From assembly GCA_963714035.1 (NCBI GenBank), contig OY970224.1, positions 1,178,001-1,242,000 on the forward strand: 64,000 nt of DNA, given 5' to 3'. The translations under genes were made by a program, and so were the position numbers. The stretch is from DATFVB01 sp963714035. Its GTDB lineage: Bacteria > Acidobacteriota > Thermoanaerobaculia > UBA5066 > DATFVB01. This document shows, one piece after another, positions 7,250-15,697 of this stretch. Below the pieces are notes generated by a model. It made no database searches and was not told the origin of the DNA. It saw only the letters and a list, made by a program, of their open reading frames with translations. The first letter of the stretch is position 1. Each line of letters starts with the position of its first letter.

Positions 7250-9552
7250 CCGCCCGCGAGAAGATGCGAGAGCGCCTCCCGGCCGCGCTCGGACCAGTCG
7301 TTCACGCGCCCGAGCGCGCGCAGCTTCGCCGGGAGCGCCGGGTCGCGCGACCGGGCGAGCGCCTCCCCGAGCGCGCCGACCCACTCGGAGGCCGTTCGGG
7401 CGATCCGCGCTTCCGCGAACGCCGCCGCTTCGGGCATCGGCGAGGAGACGACCGGCTTTCCGGCGGCGAAGTATTCGTAGAGCTTGATGGGCGACACGAA
7501 GGCGGTCACCGGAGAAACGACGAACGGAATGATCGCGACGTTCGCGTCGGCGAGAAGGCGCGGGATCTCGGCGTGGGCCCGCGCCCCGAGGAACGCGACG
7601 TTGTCGAGAGCGGCCGCCGGCGACCGGCCCCAGGCGCCGTCGAGCGTCTCGCCGTAGAGGCGGAAATCCCATCCGGGCAGCGCGCGGGCCACGTCGGCGA
7701 GGAGCGCGAAATCGAACCACCGCGCGAGCGCGCCCACGTACACGGCGGCCGGGCGCTCGCCCGGGCCGGGCGGCGCGCCGCGAACGCTCGCGAAGGCGGC
7801 GGCGTCCACGCCGTTCGGGAGGTAGACGGCGTCCGGCCGCTCCGCGGCGAGCTCGTCGCGAAGCCCGCGCGAGACCGCGAAAACGCGCTCCGCGCGCGCG
7901 AGCGCGCGCCGCTCGCCGGCCCGCATCCGGCGAAGCGGGTACGGGAAGACCGCCAGGTGATCGACCGCGTCGTAGACGATCCGTCCGTCCGGCCACTCCG
8001 AGGCCGCCGGCACGTTGTACGCGACCGACCAGAGAAAGGGCCGGCGCAGCGCGACGAGCGCCGCGCGGGGACCCCGGTGGAGAAAAAGGTTCTCCTCGAC
8101 GTCCGCGAAGCCGTCGACGCGGTCGCCGGCGTCTTCCGAGAGAAAGACGACCGGGTGCCCGGCGCGCGCGATCGCCCTCGCGAGGTGATGGGGCCGCTGG
8201 ACGAGCGCGGCGTTCCAGGGGATCGACGGAAGGAAGACGACCGGCGATTCGGCTCTGGCGAGCGCGGTCGGCAGCGCGCCGCTCGCGCTCCTCTTCGGCG
8301 GGGCACTTCCCCACTTTTCCCGGTACTTTCGCTCGTTCTCCCGGTAAATCGCGAGATAGCGCGCCTCCCCCAGGGCCGAGAAGCTCCCGCGCCCGCGGTG
8401 GTGCACGAAGGAGTCGCGGGCACACGCGATCTCCCATCCTTTCTCCCGGACGCGCCGGCACCAGTCGTCGTCCTCGAACATGCCGACTCCGAAGCGCTCG
8501 TCCAGCGGACCGACCTCGTCGAACACGGCCCGGGGGAACGCCACGCAGAACATCGCGAGCATCGGGATCGAGACCCGCCGCCCGCGGTTGGCCTCCGTGA
8601 AGGCGCGCGCCCAGGAGGGCAGATCGGCGAGGCGGGCGTATCCGGCCGGGACCCTCGCTTCGTTGGCGATCTCGTTCGTGCTCGACCCGACGATCCCGAG
8701 CCGCGGGTCCGCGCGGAGGTGGGCGACGAGCGCCGACAGCCATCCGCGGGTCACGACCGTGTCGTTGTTGAGCAGACAGACGAGCTCGCTGCTCGAAGCC
8801 GCCACTCCCTGGTTGACCGCGGCGGCGAAGCCCCGGTTCTCGGAATTGGCGACGAGCACGATCGGGATCGGGAAGTCCGCTTGAGTCCGCTCGAGCCATT
8901 CCCGCGTTCCGTCCGTGGACGCGTTGTCGACGACGACGACCTCCAGGTTCGGCCAGTCGGTCCTCTCCGCGAGGGAGGAGAGACACGCGCGATTGAAGGC
9001 GAGATTTCCGTACGTCACGACGACGACGGAAACCCGCGGCCAGAGGCGCGCGAGCTCGGACCGGTACGCCGCGGCCCGCTCCGCCGCGGGCGGAAAACCC
9101 TCCGGGGCACGTTTCCATCCGCGGCGCTCGCCGATCTCCTCCGCGCCGGTCCCCGCGACCGCGGCGTGCGCGGCCGGAAACGCCTCGACGAGCGCGGCGA
9201 TCGCGGCCTCCGCCTCCTCCGCTCGCCACGCAAAGCGCACGAGGGAGCCCTCGACCCCGAAATCGTCCGCCTCCGGATCGGCCAGAAAGACCCTCCCGGC
9301 GGCCGAGAGACCGGCGGCGATCCGCCGCAGATCGGCGGGAGCGGCGCCGAACGCGCCCGGAAGGAGGACGAGATCCGGGCGGCCCGGAATCTCGTGCGCC
9401 GGGGCGGGAGGCGCGTCTTCCGCGTCGAACGCCGGCTTCCGAATCCGGAAGATCCGTTCGACCGGAAGGAGACGGCGCAGGGCGCGGCGCAGCGTCAGGG
9501 GAAGCGCGTCGCGCCCCCCGTAGTAGAGGCGGCGCAGGAGAGCCCGGCTCAT
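7246..9552 (-). CDS. Two-domain glycosyltransferase (GT2 plus GT4-like)
   Basis: A 768-residue enzyme with two glycosyltransferase domains in one chain. After about 175 residues of unassigned N-terminus comes a GT2 (GT-A fold) domain: VSVVVVTYGNLAFNRACL, VVVDNASTDGT, the NSENRGFAAAVNQG segment, LLNNDTVV and FEDDDWCRR, i.e. rhamnosyltransferase-like. The last 370 residues form a GT-B domain of the GT4 kind: VQRPHHLARA, YDAVDHL, FAVSRGLRDEL, YLPNGVD, and the nucleotide-sugar-binding SPIKLYEYFAAGKPVVSSP. It probably adds two sugars to the polymer exported by the next two genes. Its start overlaps the wecB stop (ATGA). The donor sugars are unknown. Confidence 0.88.
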   Translation of the reverse strand: MSRALLRRLYYGGRDALPLTLRRALRRLLPVERIFRIRKPAFDAEDAPPAPAHEIPGRPDLVLLPGAFGAAPADLRRIAAGLSAAGRVFLADPEADDFGVEGSLVRFAWRAEEAEAAIAALVEAFPAAHAAVAGTGAEEIGERRGWKRAPEGFPPAAERAAAYRSELARLWPRVSVVVVTYGNLAFNRACLSSLAERTDWPNLEVVVVDNASTDGTREWLERTQADFPIPIVLVANSENRGFAAAVNQGVAASSSELVCLLNNDTVVTRGWLSALVAHLRADPRLGIVGSSTNEIANEARVPAGYARLADLPSWARAFTEANRGRRVSIPMLAMFCVAFPRAVFDEVGPLDERFGVGMFEDDDWCRRVREKGWEIACARDSFVHHRGRGSFSALGEARYLAIYRENERKYREKWGSAPPKRSASGALPTALARAESPVVFLPSIPWNAALVQRPHHLARAIARAGHPVVFLSEDAGDRVDGFADVEENLFLHRGPRAALVALRRPFLWSVAYNVPAASEWPDGRIVYDAVDHLAVFPYPLRRMRAGERRALARAERVFAVSRGLRDELAAERPDAVYLPNGVDAAAFASVRGAPPGPGERPAAVYVGALARWFDFALLADVARALPGWDFRLYGETLDGAWGRSPAAALDNVAFLGARAHAEIPRLLADANVAIIPFVVSPVTAFVSPIKLYEYFAAGKPVVSSPMPEAAAFAEARIARTASEWVGALGEALARSRDPALPAKLRALGRVNDWSERGREALSHLLAGG

Positions 9553-10652
9553 GCCGCGCCGGCGAAGGGCGCGATCGGCCGGCCGGCGAGCACCGCGACG
9601 ATTCGCTCGGCCGCGCGCCCGTCGCCGTAGGGGTTCACGGCGCGCGACATGGCGGCGTGCGCGGCCGGATCGGCGAGGAGACGCTCCGCTTCGCGGTAGA
9701 TCGTCTCCTCGTCCGTGCCGACGAGCTTCGCGACCCCCGCCTCGATCCCTTCCGGACGCTCGGTCGTCTCCCGGAGCACGAGCGTCGGCTTCCCGAAGGT
9801 CGGCGCCTCCTCCTGGATTCCGCCGCTGTCGGTGAGGATGATCTTCGCGCGGCGCATCCAGGAGACGAGCCGGTCGTAGTCGACGGGCGCGACGAGCTCG
9901 ACGTTGCCGATCCCGTCGAAGGCCCGCGCCGCTTCGATCACGTTCGGGTTCGGGTGGACGGGAAACACGAAGCGCGTCTCCGGGAACCGGCGCGCGAGGC
10001 GCGCGATCGCGCGAAAGGACCGCCGCATCGGCTCGCCGAAGCTCTCGCGCCGGTGCGAGGTGACGAGCACGAGGTCGCGGCCGTCCTCCTCTTCCACCGG
10101 CGAGCGCTCCGCGAGCCATTCGAGCGCGTCGACGACGGTATTTCCCGTGACGTGGATCGTCGCCGGATCCGTTCCTTCCGCGCGGAGGGCCGCCGCGCTC
10201 CGCGGCGTCGGCGCGAAATGCAGCGAGGAAACGAGGTCCGTGACGCGCCGGTTCATCTCCTCGGGAAACGGGTTCCGAAGATTCGCCGTGCGCAGCCCCG
10301 CCTCGACGTGGCCGACGCGGACGCCGCGGTGGAAGCAGGCGAGCGAAGCGGCCATCACCGTCGTCGTGTCCCCCTGGACGAGCACGACGTCCGGAGCGGC
10401 TTCGGCGAGGACAGCGTCGAAAACCGAGAGCACGCCCGCGGCGACGGCCGAGGGAGTCTGGTTCGGGCGCATCAGATCGAGGTCGACGTCGGGCGCGATG
10501 CCGAAGAGCGCGAGCGCCGAATCGAGGAGATCGCGGTGCTGCGCGGTCGCGCAGACCACCGTCTCGAATCCGGCCTGCGCCCGGAGACGGAGGACGACGG
10601 GCGCCATCTTGATGGCCTCCGGCCGCGTGCCGACGACCACCAGGACTTTCAT
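9549..10652 (-). CDS. wecB: UDP-N-acetylglucosamine 2-epimerase (non-hydrolysing)
   Basis: Interconverts UDP-GlcNAc and UDP-ManNAc, supplying an amino sugar for surface polysaccharide. The 367-residue product begins MKVLVVVGTRPEAIKMAPVV, diagnostic of the family, and carries VQGDTTTVMAASLACFH, HVEAGLRT, PFPEEMNRR, TGNTVVDAL, VTSHRRESFG, VHPNP and the C-terminal LTDSGGIQEEAPTFGKPTLVLRETTERPE; all expected active-site segments are intact. It sits between a DegT aminotransferase and the glycosyltransferase, consistent with making a sugar for them. Confidence 0.95.
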   Translation of the reverse strand: MKVLVVVGTRPEAIKMAPVVLRLRAQAGFETVVCATAQHRDLLDSALALFGIAPDVDLDLMRPNQTPSAVAAGVLSVFDAVLAEAAPDVVLVQGDTTTVMAASLACFHRGVRVGHVEAGLRTANLRNPFPEEMNRRVTDLVSSLHFAPTPRSAAALRAEGTDPATIHVTGNTVVDALEWLAERSPVEEEDGRDLVLVTSHRRESFGEPMRRSFRAIARLARRFPETRFVFPVHPNPNVIEAARAFDGIGNVELVAPVDYDRLVSWMRRAKIILTDSGGIQEEAPTFGKPTLVLRETTERPEGIEAGVAKLVGTDEETIYREAERLLADPAAHAAMSRAVNPYGDGRAAERIVAVLAGRPIAPFAGAA

Positions 10653-10656
10653 CTCT

Positions 10657-11778
10657 TCAGGCGACCGCTTCCTCGAGCGCGGAAGCGACCGCGTCGATTT
10701 CCGCCGGCTCGAGCTCCGGCCAGATCGGAAGCGCGAGGACTTCGGCGGCCGCGCGCTCCGACTCGGGGAGATCGCCCGGACGGCCGCCCAGCGGCGCGAA
10801 GCACTCCTGCAGATGGAGCGGGACCGGATAGTAGATCTCGGAGCCGATGCCCGCCGCGGCGAGGCGCGCGCGCACGGCGTCGCGGTCGCGGACCCGGACG
10901 ACGAACTGGTGGTAGATGTGGTCGCGGTCCGGGCCGACGACCGGCAGGGAGAGATTCCCCGCGCTTTCGGCCGCGGCCAGGCGCCGGCGGTACTCCCCCG
11001 CGATCTCCGCGCGCCGGAGGTTCCAGCGATCGAGCCGCCGGAGCTTCACGCGCAGCACGGCCGCCTGAACCTCGTCGAGCCGGAAGTTTCCGCCGATTTC
11101 GGGGTGATGGTACTTCGGCTCCATCCCGTGCACGCGCAGCCGCGCGAGGCGGGCGGCCAGGACGCCATCCTCGGCGGTGACGAGCCCCGCATCTCCGGCG
11201 GCGCCGAGGTTCTTGGTCGGAAAGAACGAGAAGGCCCCGATCTCGCCGTGCGTCCCGACGGGGCGCCCCCGATATCGCGCGCCGATCGCCTGACACGCAT
11301 CCTCGACGACGGGGATCCCGCGCCGTCGCGAAATCTCGAGGATCGGCGCCAGGTCCGCGGCCTGTCCGTAGAGGTGGACCGGAATCACGGCGCGGGTGCG
11401 GCCGGTGATCCTCCGCTCGAGCTCGTCCGGCGAGAGGGTGAGCGTGCCCGGCTCGACATCGGCGAAGACGGGGACCGCGCCGAGGCGCGAGACGACTCCC
11501 GCCGTCGCGAAGAAGGAAAACGCGGGGACGACGACCTCGTCGCCGGGTCCGACGCCGAGCGCCATGAGCGCGACCAGGAGCGCGTCGGTCCCGGAGGACA
11601 CCCCGATCGCGTGCTTCGCCCCGAGATGCTCCGCGAGCTCCCGTTCCAGCGCGGCGCCTTCGTCCCCCAGGATGAACCTCTGCGTCTCGAACACGCGCGA
11701 CACCGCCGCCATCGCGTCGTCGCGGTACTCCGCGAACTGGCGGGCGAGGTCCAGGAGAGGCACACGGATTCCGGGCAT
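10657..11778 (-). CDS. DegT/DnrJ/EryC1/StrS sugar aminotransferase
   Basis: A 373-residue PLP-dependent aminotransferase of the family that aminates keto-sugar nucleotides. Family features: DLARQFAEYRDD near the start, the GVSSGTDALLVALMALGVGPGDEVVVP segment, EDACQAIGARYRG with the PLP-contacting aspartate, and the Schiff-base lysine in FSFFPTKNLGAAGDAG. The C-terminal half has YHHPEIGGNFRLDEVQAA and HIYHQFVVRV, as usual. It precedes wecB by a few bases in the same direction and probably makes an amino sugar for the same polymer. The exact sugar cannot be assigned. Confidence 0.93.
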   Translation of the reverse strand: MPGIRVPLLDLARQFAEYRDDAMAAVSRVFETQRFILGDEGAALERELAEHLGAKHAIGVSSGTDALLVALMALGVGPGDEVVVPAFSFFATAGVVSRLGAVPVFADVEPGTLTLSPDELERRITGRTRAVIPVHLYGQAADLAPILEISRRRGIPVVEDACQAIGARYRGRPVGTHGEIGAFSFFPTKNLGAAGDAGLVTAEDGVLAARLARLRVHGMEPKYHHPEIGGNFRLDEVQAAVLRVKLRRLDRWNLRRAEIAGEYRRRLAAAESAGNLSLPVVGPDRDHIYHQFVVRVRDRDAVRARLAAAGIGSEIYYPVPLHLQECFAPLGGRPGDLPESERAAAEVLALPIWPELEPAEIDAVASALEEAVA

Positions 11779-11824
11779 GAACGCGTGATTTTACTTCGAA
11801 TGCCGACGCGCGCGACCGCCGCGG

Positions 11825-12514
11825 TCACCTCCAGGAATAGGCGGGCGGAGCGCGGCGCGGAGGCTTCAGCAGCGCAAGAAGCACGATCCCGGCGACGAAG
11901 CCCCCGATGTGCGCGAAATACGCCGTTCCTCCCGTCGTGGGCGTCGAGCCGGAGAGGCTCGCGGTGCCCGAGAAGAACTGGACGACGAACCAGAAGATGA
12001 TGAAGAGAAACGCGGGGACCTCCGCCGTGAAGAAGAGGAAGATCGGAACCAGAGTGAGGATCTTCGCCCGCGGATAGAGGAAGAGATACGCCGCGAGCAC
12101 GCCGGAGATCGCGCCCGAGGCCCCGAGAGACGGAAGGCGGGACGCGGCGTTGAAAAACGCGTGGCAAAGCGAAGCCGCGAGCCCGCAGAGCAGATAGAAG
12201 ACGAGATAGCGGAAGTGGCCGAGGCGATCCTCGACGTTGTCGCCGAAGATCCAGAGGAAGAGCATGTTTCCCCCGAAGTGGAGCCATCCGGCATGGAGGA
12301 ACATCGCGACGAAGATCGTCACGAGAGACGCCCCGACGCCGTATTCTCCCGACCACATCCGAAAGGGAACGAAGCCGTAGACGCGCAGGAAGCGGTCGAG
12401 AGCGTCGGGAGCGAGCGAGAGCTCGAAGAGGAATCCCCAGAGGTTGACGCCGATCAGCAGCCAGTTGATCCAGGGCGTCGTGCGGGTGCGAACGGTGTCG
12501 CGAAGCGGGATCAG
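11825..12514 (-). CDS. Rhomboid-family intramembrane serine protease
   Basis: A polytopic membrane protein of about 229 residues with the rhomboid core: HAGWLHFGGNMLFLWIFGDNVEDRLGHFRY (L1 loop and oxyanion residues), the catalytic serine in SLGASGAISGVLAAY and the catalytic histidine in AYFAHIGGFVAG. No ATG lies early enough: starting at the first Met (12358) would cut off the N-terminal helix. Family members usually begin MIPLRD, and here the frame reads CTG-ATC-CCG-CTT-CGC-GAC at 12514, so a CTG start is my best guess. It lies in the same frame as hup and only two codons beyond its stop. Substrates are unknown. Confidence 0.85.
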   Translation of the reverse strand: MIPLRDTVRTRTTPWINWLLIGVNLWGFLFELSLAPDALDRFLRVYGFVPFRMWSGEYGVGASLVTIFVAMFLHAGWLHFGGNMLFLWIFGDNVEDRLGHFRYLVFYLLCGLAASLCHAFFNAASRLPSLGASGAISGVLAAYLFLYPRAKILTLVPIFLFFTAEVPAFLFIIFWFVVQFFSGTASLSGSTPTTGGTAYFAHIGGFVAGIVLLALLKPPRRAPPAYSWR

Positions 12515-12520
12515 GAGAGC

Positions 12521-12799
12521 CTACGTATTGACGCTCTCCTTGAGCTCCTTGCCCGGCTTGAACTTGACGGCGCGGGAGGCGGGAATCGTGATCGATTCTC
12601 CCGTCTTGGGGTTCCGGCCCGCGCGCTCGGCCCGGTCCGTCACCGAGAAAGCGCCGAGACCCGACACGTTGACCTTCTCCCCTTTCCGCAGGGCGTTCCC
12701 GATCGCGTTGAGGAATGCGTCGTACGCCGCGGCGGCGTCGCGCCGGGGGAGATTCGTCTCGCTCGCGATCGACTCGATGATCTCGTTCTTTCCGGCCAT
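12521..12799 (-). CDS. hup: HU-family DNA-binding protein
   Basis: A 92-residue histone-like protein that bends and compacts DNA. It shows the complete HU/IHF signature: KNEIIESIASETNLPRRDA, GEKVNVSGLGAFSVTDR, and the beta-arm motif GRNPKTGESITIPASRAVKFKPGKELK. The gene has a good Shine-Dalgarno (GGAGG, 4 bases before the ATG) and a readable promoter just upstream. Whether it is an HU alpha/beta-type homodimer or an IHF subunit cannot be told; the GRNPKTG arm fits HU. The rhomboid gene follows almost directly and may be co-transcribed. Confidence 0.96.
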   Translation of the reverse strand: MAGKNEIIESIASETNLPRRDAAAAYDAFLNAIGNALRKGEKVNVSGLGAFSVTDRAERAGRNPKTGESITIPASRAVKFKPGKELKESVNT

Positions 12800-12817
12800 T
12801 TTGCCTCCAGCCGGGCG

Positions 12818-12846
12818 AATCTACGCGCCGGACGCGAATTTGTAAA
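12818..12846 (-). promoter_or_regulatory. Sigma-70-type promoter of hup
   Basis: On the minus strand TTTACA (-35, 12841-12846) is separated by 17 bases from TAGATT (-10, 12818-12823). Both hexamers are close to consensus. The predicted transcript would start about 11 bases before the ATG, leaving room for the GGAGG ribosome-binding site. Confidence 0.65.
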
Positions 12847-12940
12847 GCGGGTGGAAAGACGAGCCGCGCCGAAAGCGGACGCTCCCCGCGCCGTCCTGGC
12901 AACGATCGCAGCCGCCGTCGCCGATCAATTCGGTCAGTAA

Positions 12941-13347
12941 CGAGGCGCGGCGAGGCGCGGGCACGCCGAGCTGCGGGTCGCCCGCGGCCTCGGAGGGTGA
13001 AACGTCCCGGCCCCGGTCCGGGCGCCGGAGCGGTCGAGCCACACGAGGCCGCGAGCGAAGCGTGCCGCCGCGCTACTTTTCCCCGCGGGAGAAGGTGGCG
13101 GCTGCAAGCCGCCGGATGAGGGAACAAGGCGAGCCGCGGAGGTCAGGTCGCGGAAAGTTCGAGTGCAAAGCGCACGCTCTCCTGAGCGAAAGCGAAGGAC
13201 CTGGCCACCTGAGCAGATCCTTCGTCGCTGCGCTCCTCAGGATGACATGCTCCGGAGGTCTGCGATCCGGGAGGCCGCGCGGTTCCAGCGCAGCGGCGCG
13301 CGCGAGGCCGACGTGACACGCGCCCGGCCGGCTCGATGCATCGCCGC
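12941..13347 (-). repeat. Dispersed structured element, long form with internal insertion (copy C)
   Basis: Minus-strand long-form copy that begins (13347) 9 bases after the rsmB stop. It reads GATGCATCGAGCCGGCCGGG, then the usual long-form body, and near 12961-13060 the GGCTCGACCGCT...GGCCGGGAC distal part seen in copy A. The apical loop of the central hairpin is replaced by about 90 bases (13160-13250) forming a hairpin of its own, with arms CCTGAGCGAAAGCGAAGG and CCTTCGTCGCTGCGCTCC-TCAGG. The CTCAGGATGACA end resembles a palindrome I have seen in many unrelated high-GC genomes. The remaining gap 12847-12940 and 13348-13355 shows nothing else. Confidence 0.8.
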
Positions 13348-13355
13348 GCTGGCCC

Positions 13356-14681
13356 TCAGGCGCGCCGGAACAGGTGCGCCGTGAAGCCGTCGGTGCCGCC
13401 GTCCGGAAAGAGCCGGAACACGGCGCCGGAGACGTGCGGCCGGAGCGCCTCGGGCGGATCGATCGGGGCCGGCCGCATTGAGGGGTCCGACGCCGCCAGC
13501 CCGGCCGCGACCCGCTCGTTCTCCTCTTCCTCGAGGCTGCACGTCGAATACAGGAGATAGCCGCCCGGCGCGACGAGAGCGGCGGCGGCCGCGAGGAGAC
13601 CGCGCTCGGCCGCGGCCATCGCGTCGATGACGGCCGGGGTCACGCGGTATCGGATCTCCGGGTTCTTCCGCAGCGTCCCCGTGCCGGAGCACGGAGCGTC
13701 GAGGAGCACGCGATCGAACCGGGCGGCCGCGAAGGGCGCGGCCAGAACGTCGGCCGCCACGGCGTGCGCGGCCGCGAGGTCCATCCGTCGCTCGTTCTCG
13801 CGGAGGACGCCCAGCCGGTCGAGCGAGACGTCCGCGGCGACGGACCGGCCGAAACGGCCCGAAAACAGCGCCGACGCGGTCTTCCCGCCCGGGGCCGCGG
13901 CGAGGTCGAGCAGCCATTCGCCCGGGGGCAGAAGGAACGGGAGGACCTGCGATCCGGCGTCGGCGACGTAGAACCCGCCTTCCCGGAACACGGCCGTCCG
14001 GAGCGGATTTCCGGATACGACGGCGAGGCCGTTCTCCGCGAGCGGGATCGGTTCGGTTTCGACGCGCTCTTCCCGCAGGCGGCGGGCGACCTCTTCCCTC
14101 GGAAACCGGCGCGCGTCGCAGAGCAGATGCATCCGGCCCCGCTCGTCGTCCGCCGCGAGGATCGCCCGGGTTCGATCGATGCCGAACCGTTCGGTCCACC
14201 GCTCGACGAGGAATGCCGGGTGGGAAAACGCCTCGGCGAGCTCCCGCGGCGATCCCTGCGGCAGCGGGGCGGGCGGCTCTCGAAGCGCGGAGCGAAGGAC
14301 GCCGTTGACGAGGCGCGACGCGCCCTCGCCCGCCTGCGCGCGCGCCATCGCGACCGCCTCGTGCACGGCCGCCCGCGTCGGCACCCGCTCGAGATATCGG
14401 ATCTGGAAGAGCGCCGTCTCGAGGATCTCCCGCACGGGGACCTTGAGCCGGTCGAGCGGGAACCGGGAGAAACGGACGATCTCGGCGTCGAGCGCCGTGC
14501 GCCGGCGAAGGACGCCGAGCACCAGCTCGCGCGCGAGGTCCCGGTCGGAGTCGGCGAGGCCGGCGAGCTCGCGCACGAGACGGAGCGGACGGCGCCGGCC
14601 GAAGAAGTCGGAAAGGACCGCCACCGCGCGGCGGCGAGCCGGGCTCGCGGCGCGGGCCGGCCACCGCTCAGGCGCTGCCAA
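13356..14681 (-). CDS. rsmB: 16S rRNA m5C967 methyltransferase
   Basis: RsmB methylates C967 of 16S rRNA using S-adenosylmethionine. The 441-residue protein has an N-terminal NusB-like RNA-binding domain (RELVLGVLRRRTALDAEI, LETALFQIRYLERVPTRAAVHEAV) and a C-terminal Rossmann methyltransferase: DLAAAPGGKTAS (SAM site), DAPCSGTGTLRKNPEIRY with the release cysteine, and LLYSTCSLEEEENE with the catalytic cysteine. The start is TTG at 14681, overlapping the end of fmt by 14 bases; no nearer ATG fits. Pairing of fmt and rsmB is common in bacteria and supports both calls. Confidence 0.93.
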   Translation of the reverse strand: MAAPERWPARAASPARRRAVAVLSDFFGRRRPLRLVRELAGLADSDRDLARELVLGVLRRRTALDAEIVRFSRFPLDRLKVPVREILETALFQIRYLERVPTRAAVHEAVAMARAQAGEGASRLVNGVLRSALREPPAPLPQGSPRELAEAFSHPAFLVERWTERFGIDRTRAILAADDERGRMHLLCDARRFPREEVARRLREERVETEPIPLAENGLAVVSGNPLRTAVFREGGFYVADAGSQVLPFLLPPGEWLLDLAAAPGGKTASALFSGRFGRSVAADVSLDRLGVLRENERRMDLAAAHAVAADVLAAPFAAARFDRVLLDAPCSGTGTLRKNPEIRYRVTPAVIDAMAAAERGLLAAAAALVAPGGYLLYSTCSLEEEENERVAAGLAASDPSMRPAPIDPPEALRPHVSGAVFRLFPDGGTDGFTAHLFRRA

Positions 14682-15687
14682 AACGCGCGCCCTCCGCCTC
14701 GCGCAGTCCGCGGAGGAATTCCGCTCCGGAGACCGGGCTTCGCCCCTCCCGCTGCAGGCGCTCGACCGCGAGCGACGTCCCGGCCCCGGCGACGACGGAA
14801 ATTCCCCGGCCGTCCCCCTCGAGCGCGCCCGGCGCGTCCCGCTTCGCCGGGCCGCCCTCGCGCGCTTCGAGGATCTTCACGCGCTCGCCCCGGAACGACG
14901 TAAACACGCCGGGCCAGGGCGTGTACGCGCGGAGCATCCGGACGATCTCTCCCGCTTCGCGGGTCCAGTCGATCTCCCCGTCCCTCCGGCGGATCGGGCG
15001 GCAGTAGCTCGCCTCCCCCTCCTGCGGACGCGCGACGATCGATCCGGCCGCGACCCCGCGCAGTGTCTCGACGAGGAGATCCGCGCCGGCGTCGGCGAGG
15101 CGCGGCGCGAGCGCGGCGGCCGTGTCGTCCGCGTGGATCGGGAGCTCGGCAACGAGGTAGACCGGGCCTTCATCGAGCCCCTCGGTCATCCGCATCGTCG
15201 CGACCCCGGTCGTCCGGTCTCCCGCGAGGATCGCCGCCTGGACGGGCGAAGCGCCGCGGTACCGCGGAAGGAGAGAGCCGTGCACGTTCACGCACCCGAG
15301 CGGCGGGATGTCGAGGATCTCGCGCGGGAGGATCCTTCCGTACGCGACGACGGCGATCGCGTCGGGCGCTTCGGCGCGCAGGCGCTCGAGGATCGGAGGG
15401 GATTCGCGCAGACGCTCGGGTTGGAGGAGCGGCACTCCGAGCTCGCGCGCGAGCCGCGCGACCGGCGGCGCCGCCGGCTCGGCGTGGCGTCCGGCGGCCC
15501 GGTCGGGCTGAGTCACCGCGAGCGTCACCCGGAATCCGGGCTCGGCGGCGAGCCGCGCGAGAGACGGCACGGCGAACTCCGGAGTGCCAAAGAAGACGAT
15601 TCGGAGGCGCGGAGGGAAAGCGGTCGAGCCGCTTAACTCGGCGCGGCTGAAGGGATCGCTCGATTCCGAACGCTCGCGCTTCGCCAA
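14668..15687 (-). CDS. fmt: Methionyl-tRNA formyltransferase
   Basis: Formylates the initiator Met-tRNA using 10-formyltetrahydrofolate. The catalytic domain is clear: IVFFGTPEFAVPSL, VVAYGRILPREILDIPPLGCVNVHGSLLPRYRGASPVQAAI (with the Asn and His of the folate site), TGVATMRMTEGLDEGPVY. A C-terminal OB-fold domain follows (SFRGERVKILEARE). The longest frame opens at a TTG (15687) that puts about 28 extra residues before the conserved IVFFGT; there is no ATG between, so the exact start is uncertain and a rarer start codon closer in is possible. Confidence 0.93.
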   Translation of the reverse strand: MAKRERSESSDPFSRAELSGSTAFPPRLRIVFFGTPEFAVPSLARLAAEPGFRVTLAVTQPDRAAGRHAEPAAPPVARLARELGVPLLQPERLRESPPILERLRAEAPDAIAVVAYGRILPREILDIPPLGCVNVHGSLLPRYRGASPVQAAILAGDRTTGVATMRMTEGLDEGPVYLVAELPIHADDTAAALAPRLADAGADLLVETLRGVAAGSIVARPQEGEASYCRPIRRRDGEIDWTREAGEIVRMLRAYTPWPGVFTSFRGERVKILEAREGGPAKRDAPGALEGDGRGISVVAGAGTSLAVERLQREGRSPVSGAEFLRGLREAEGARFGSA

Positions 15688-15697
15688 GGGTCTTCGC

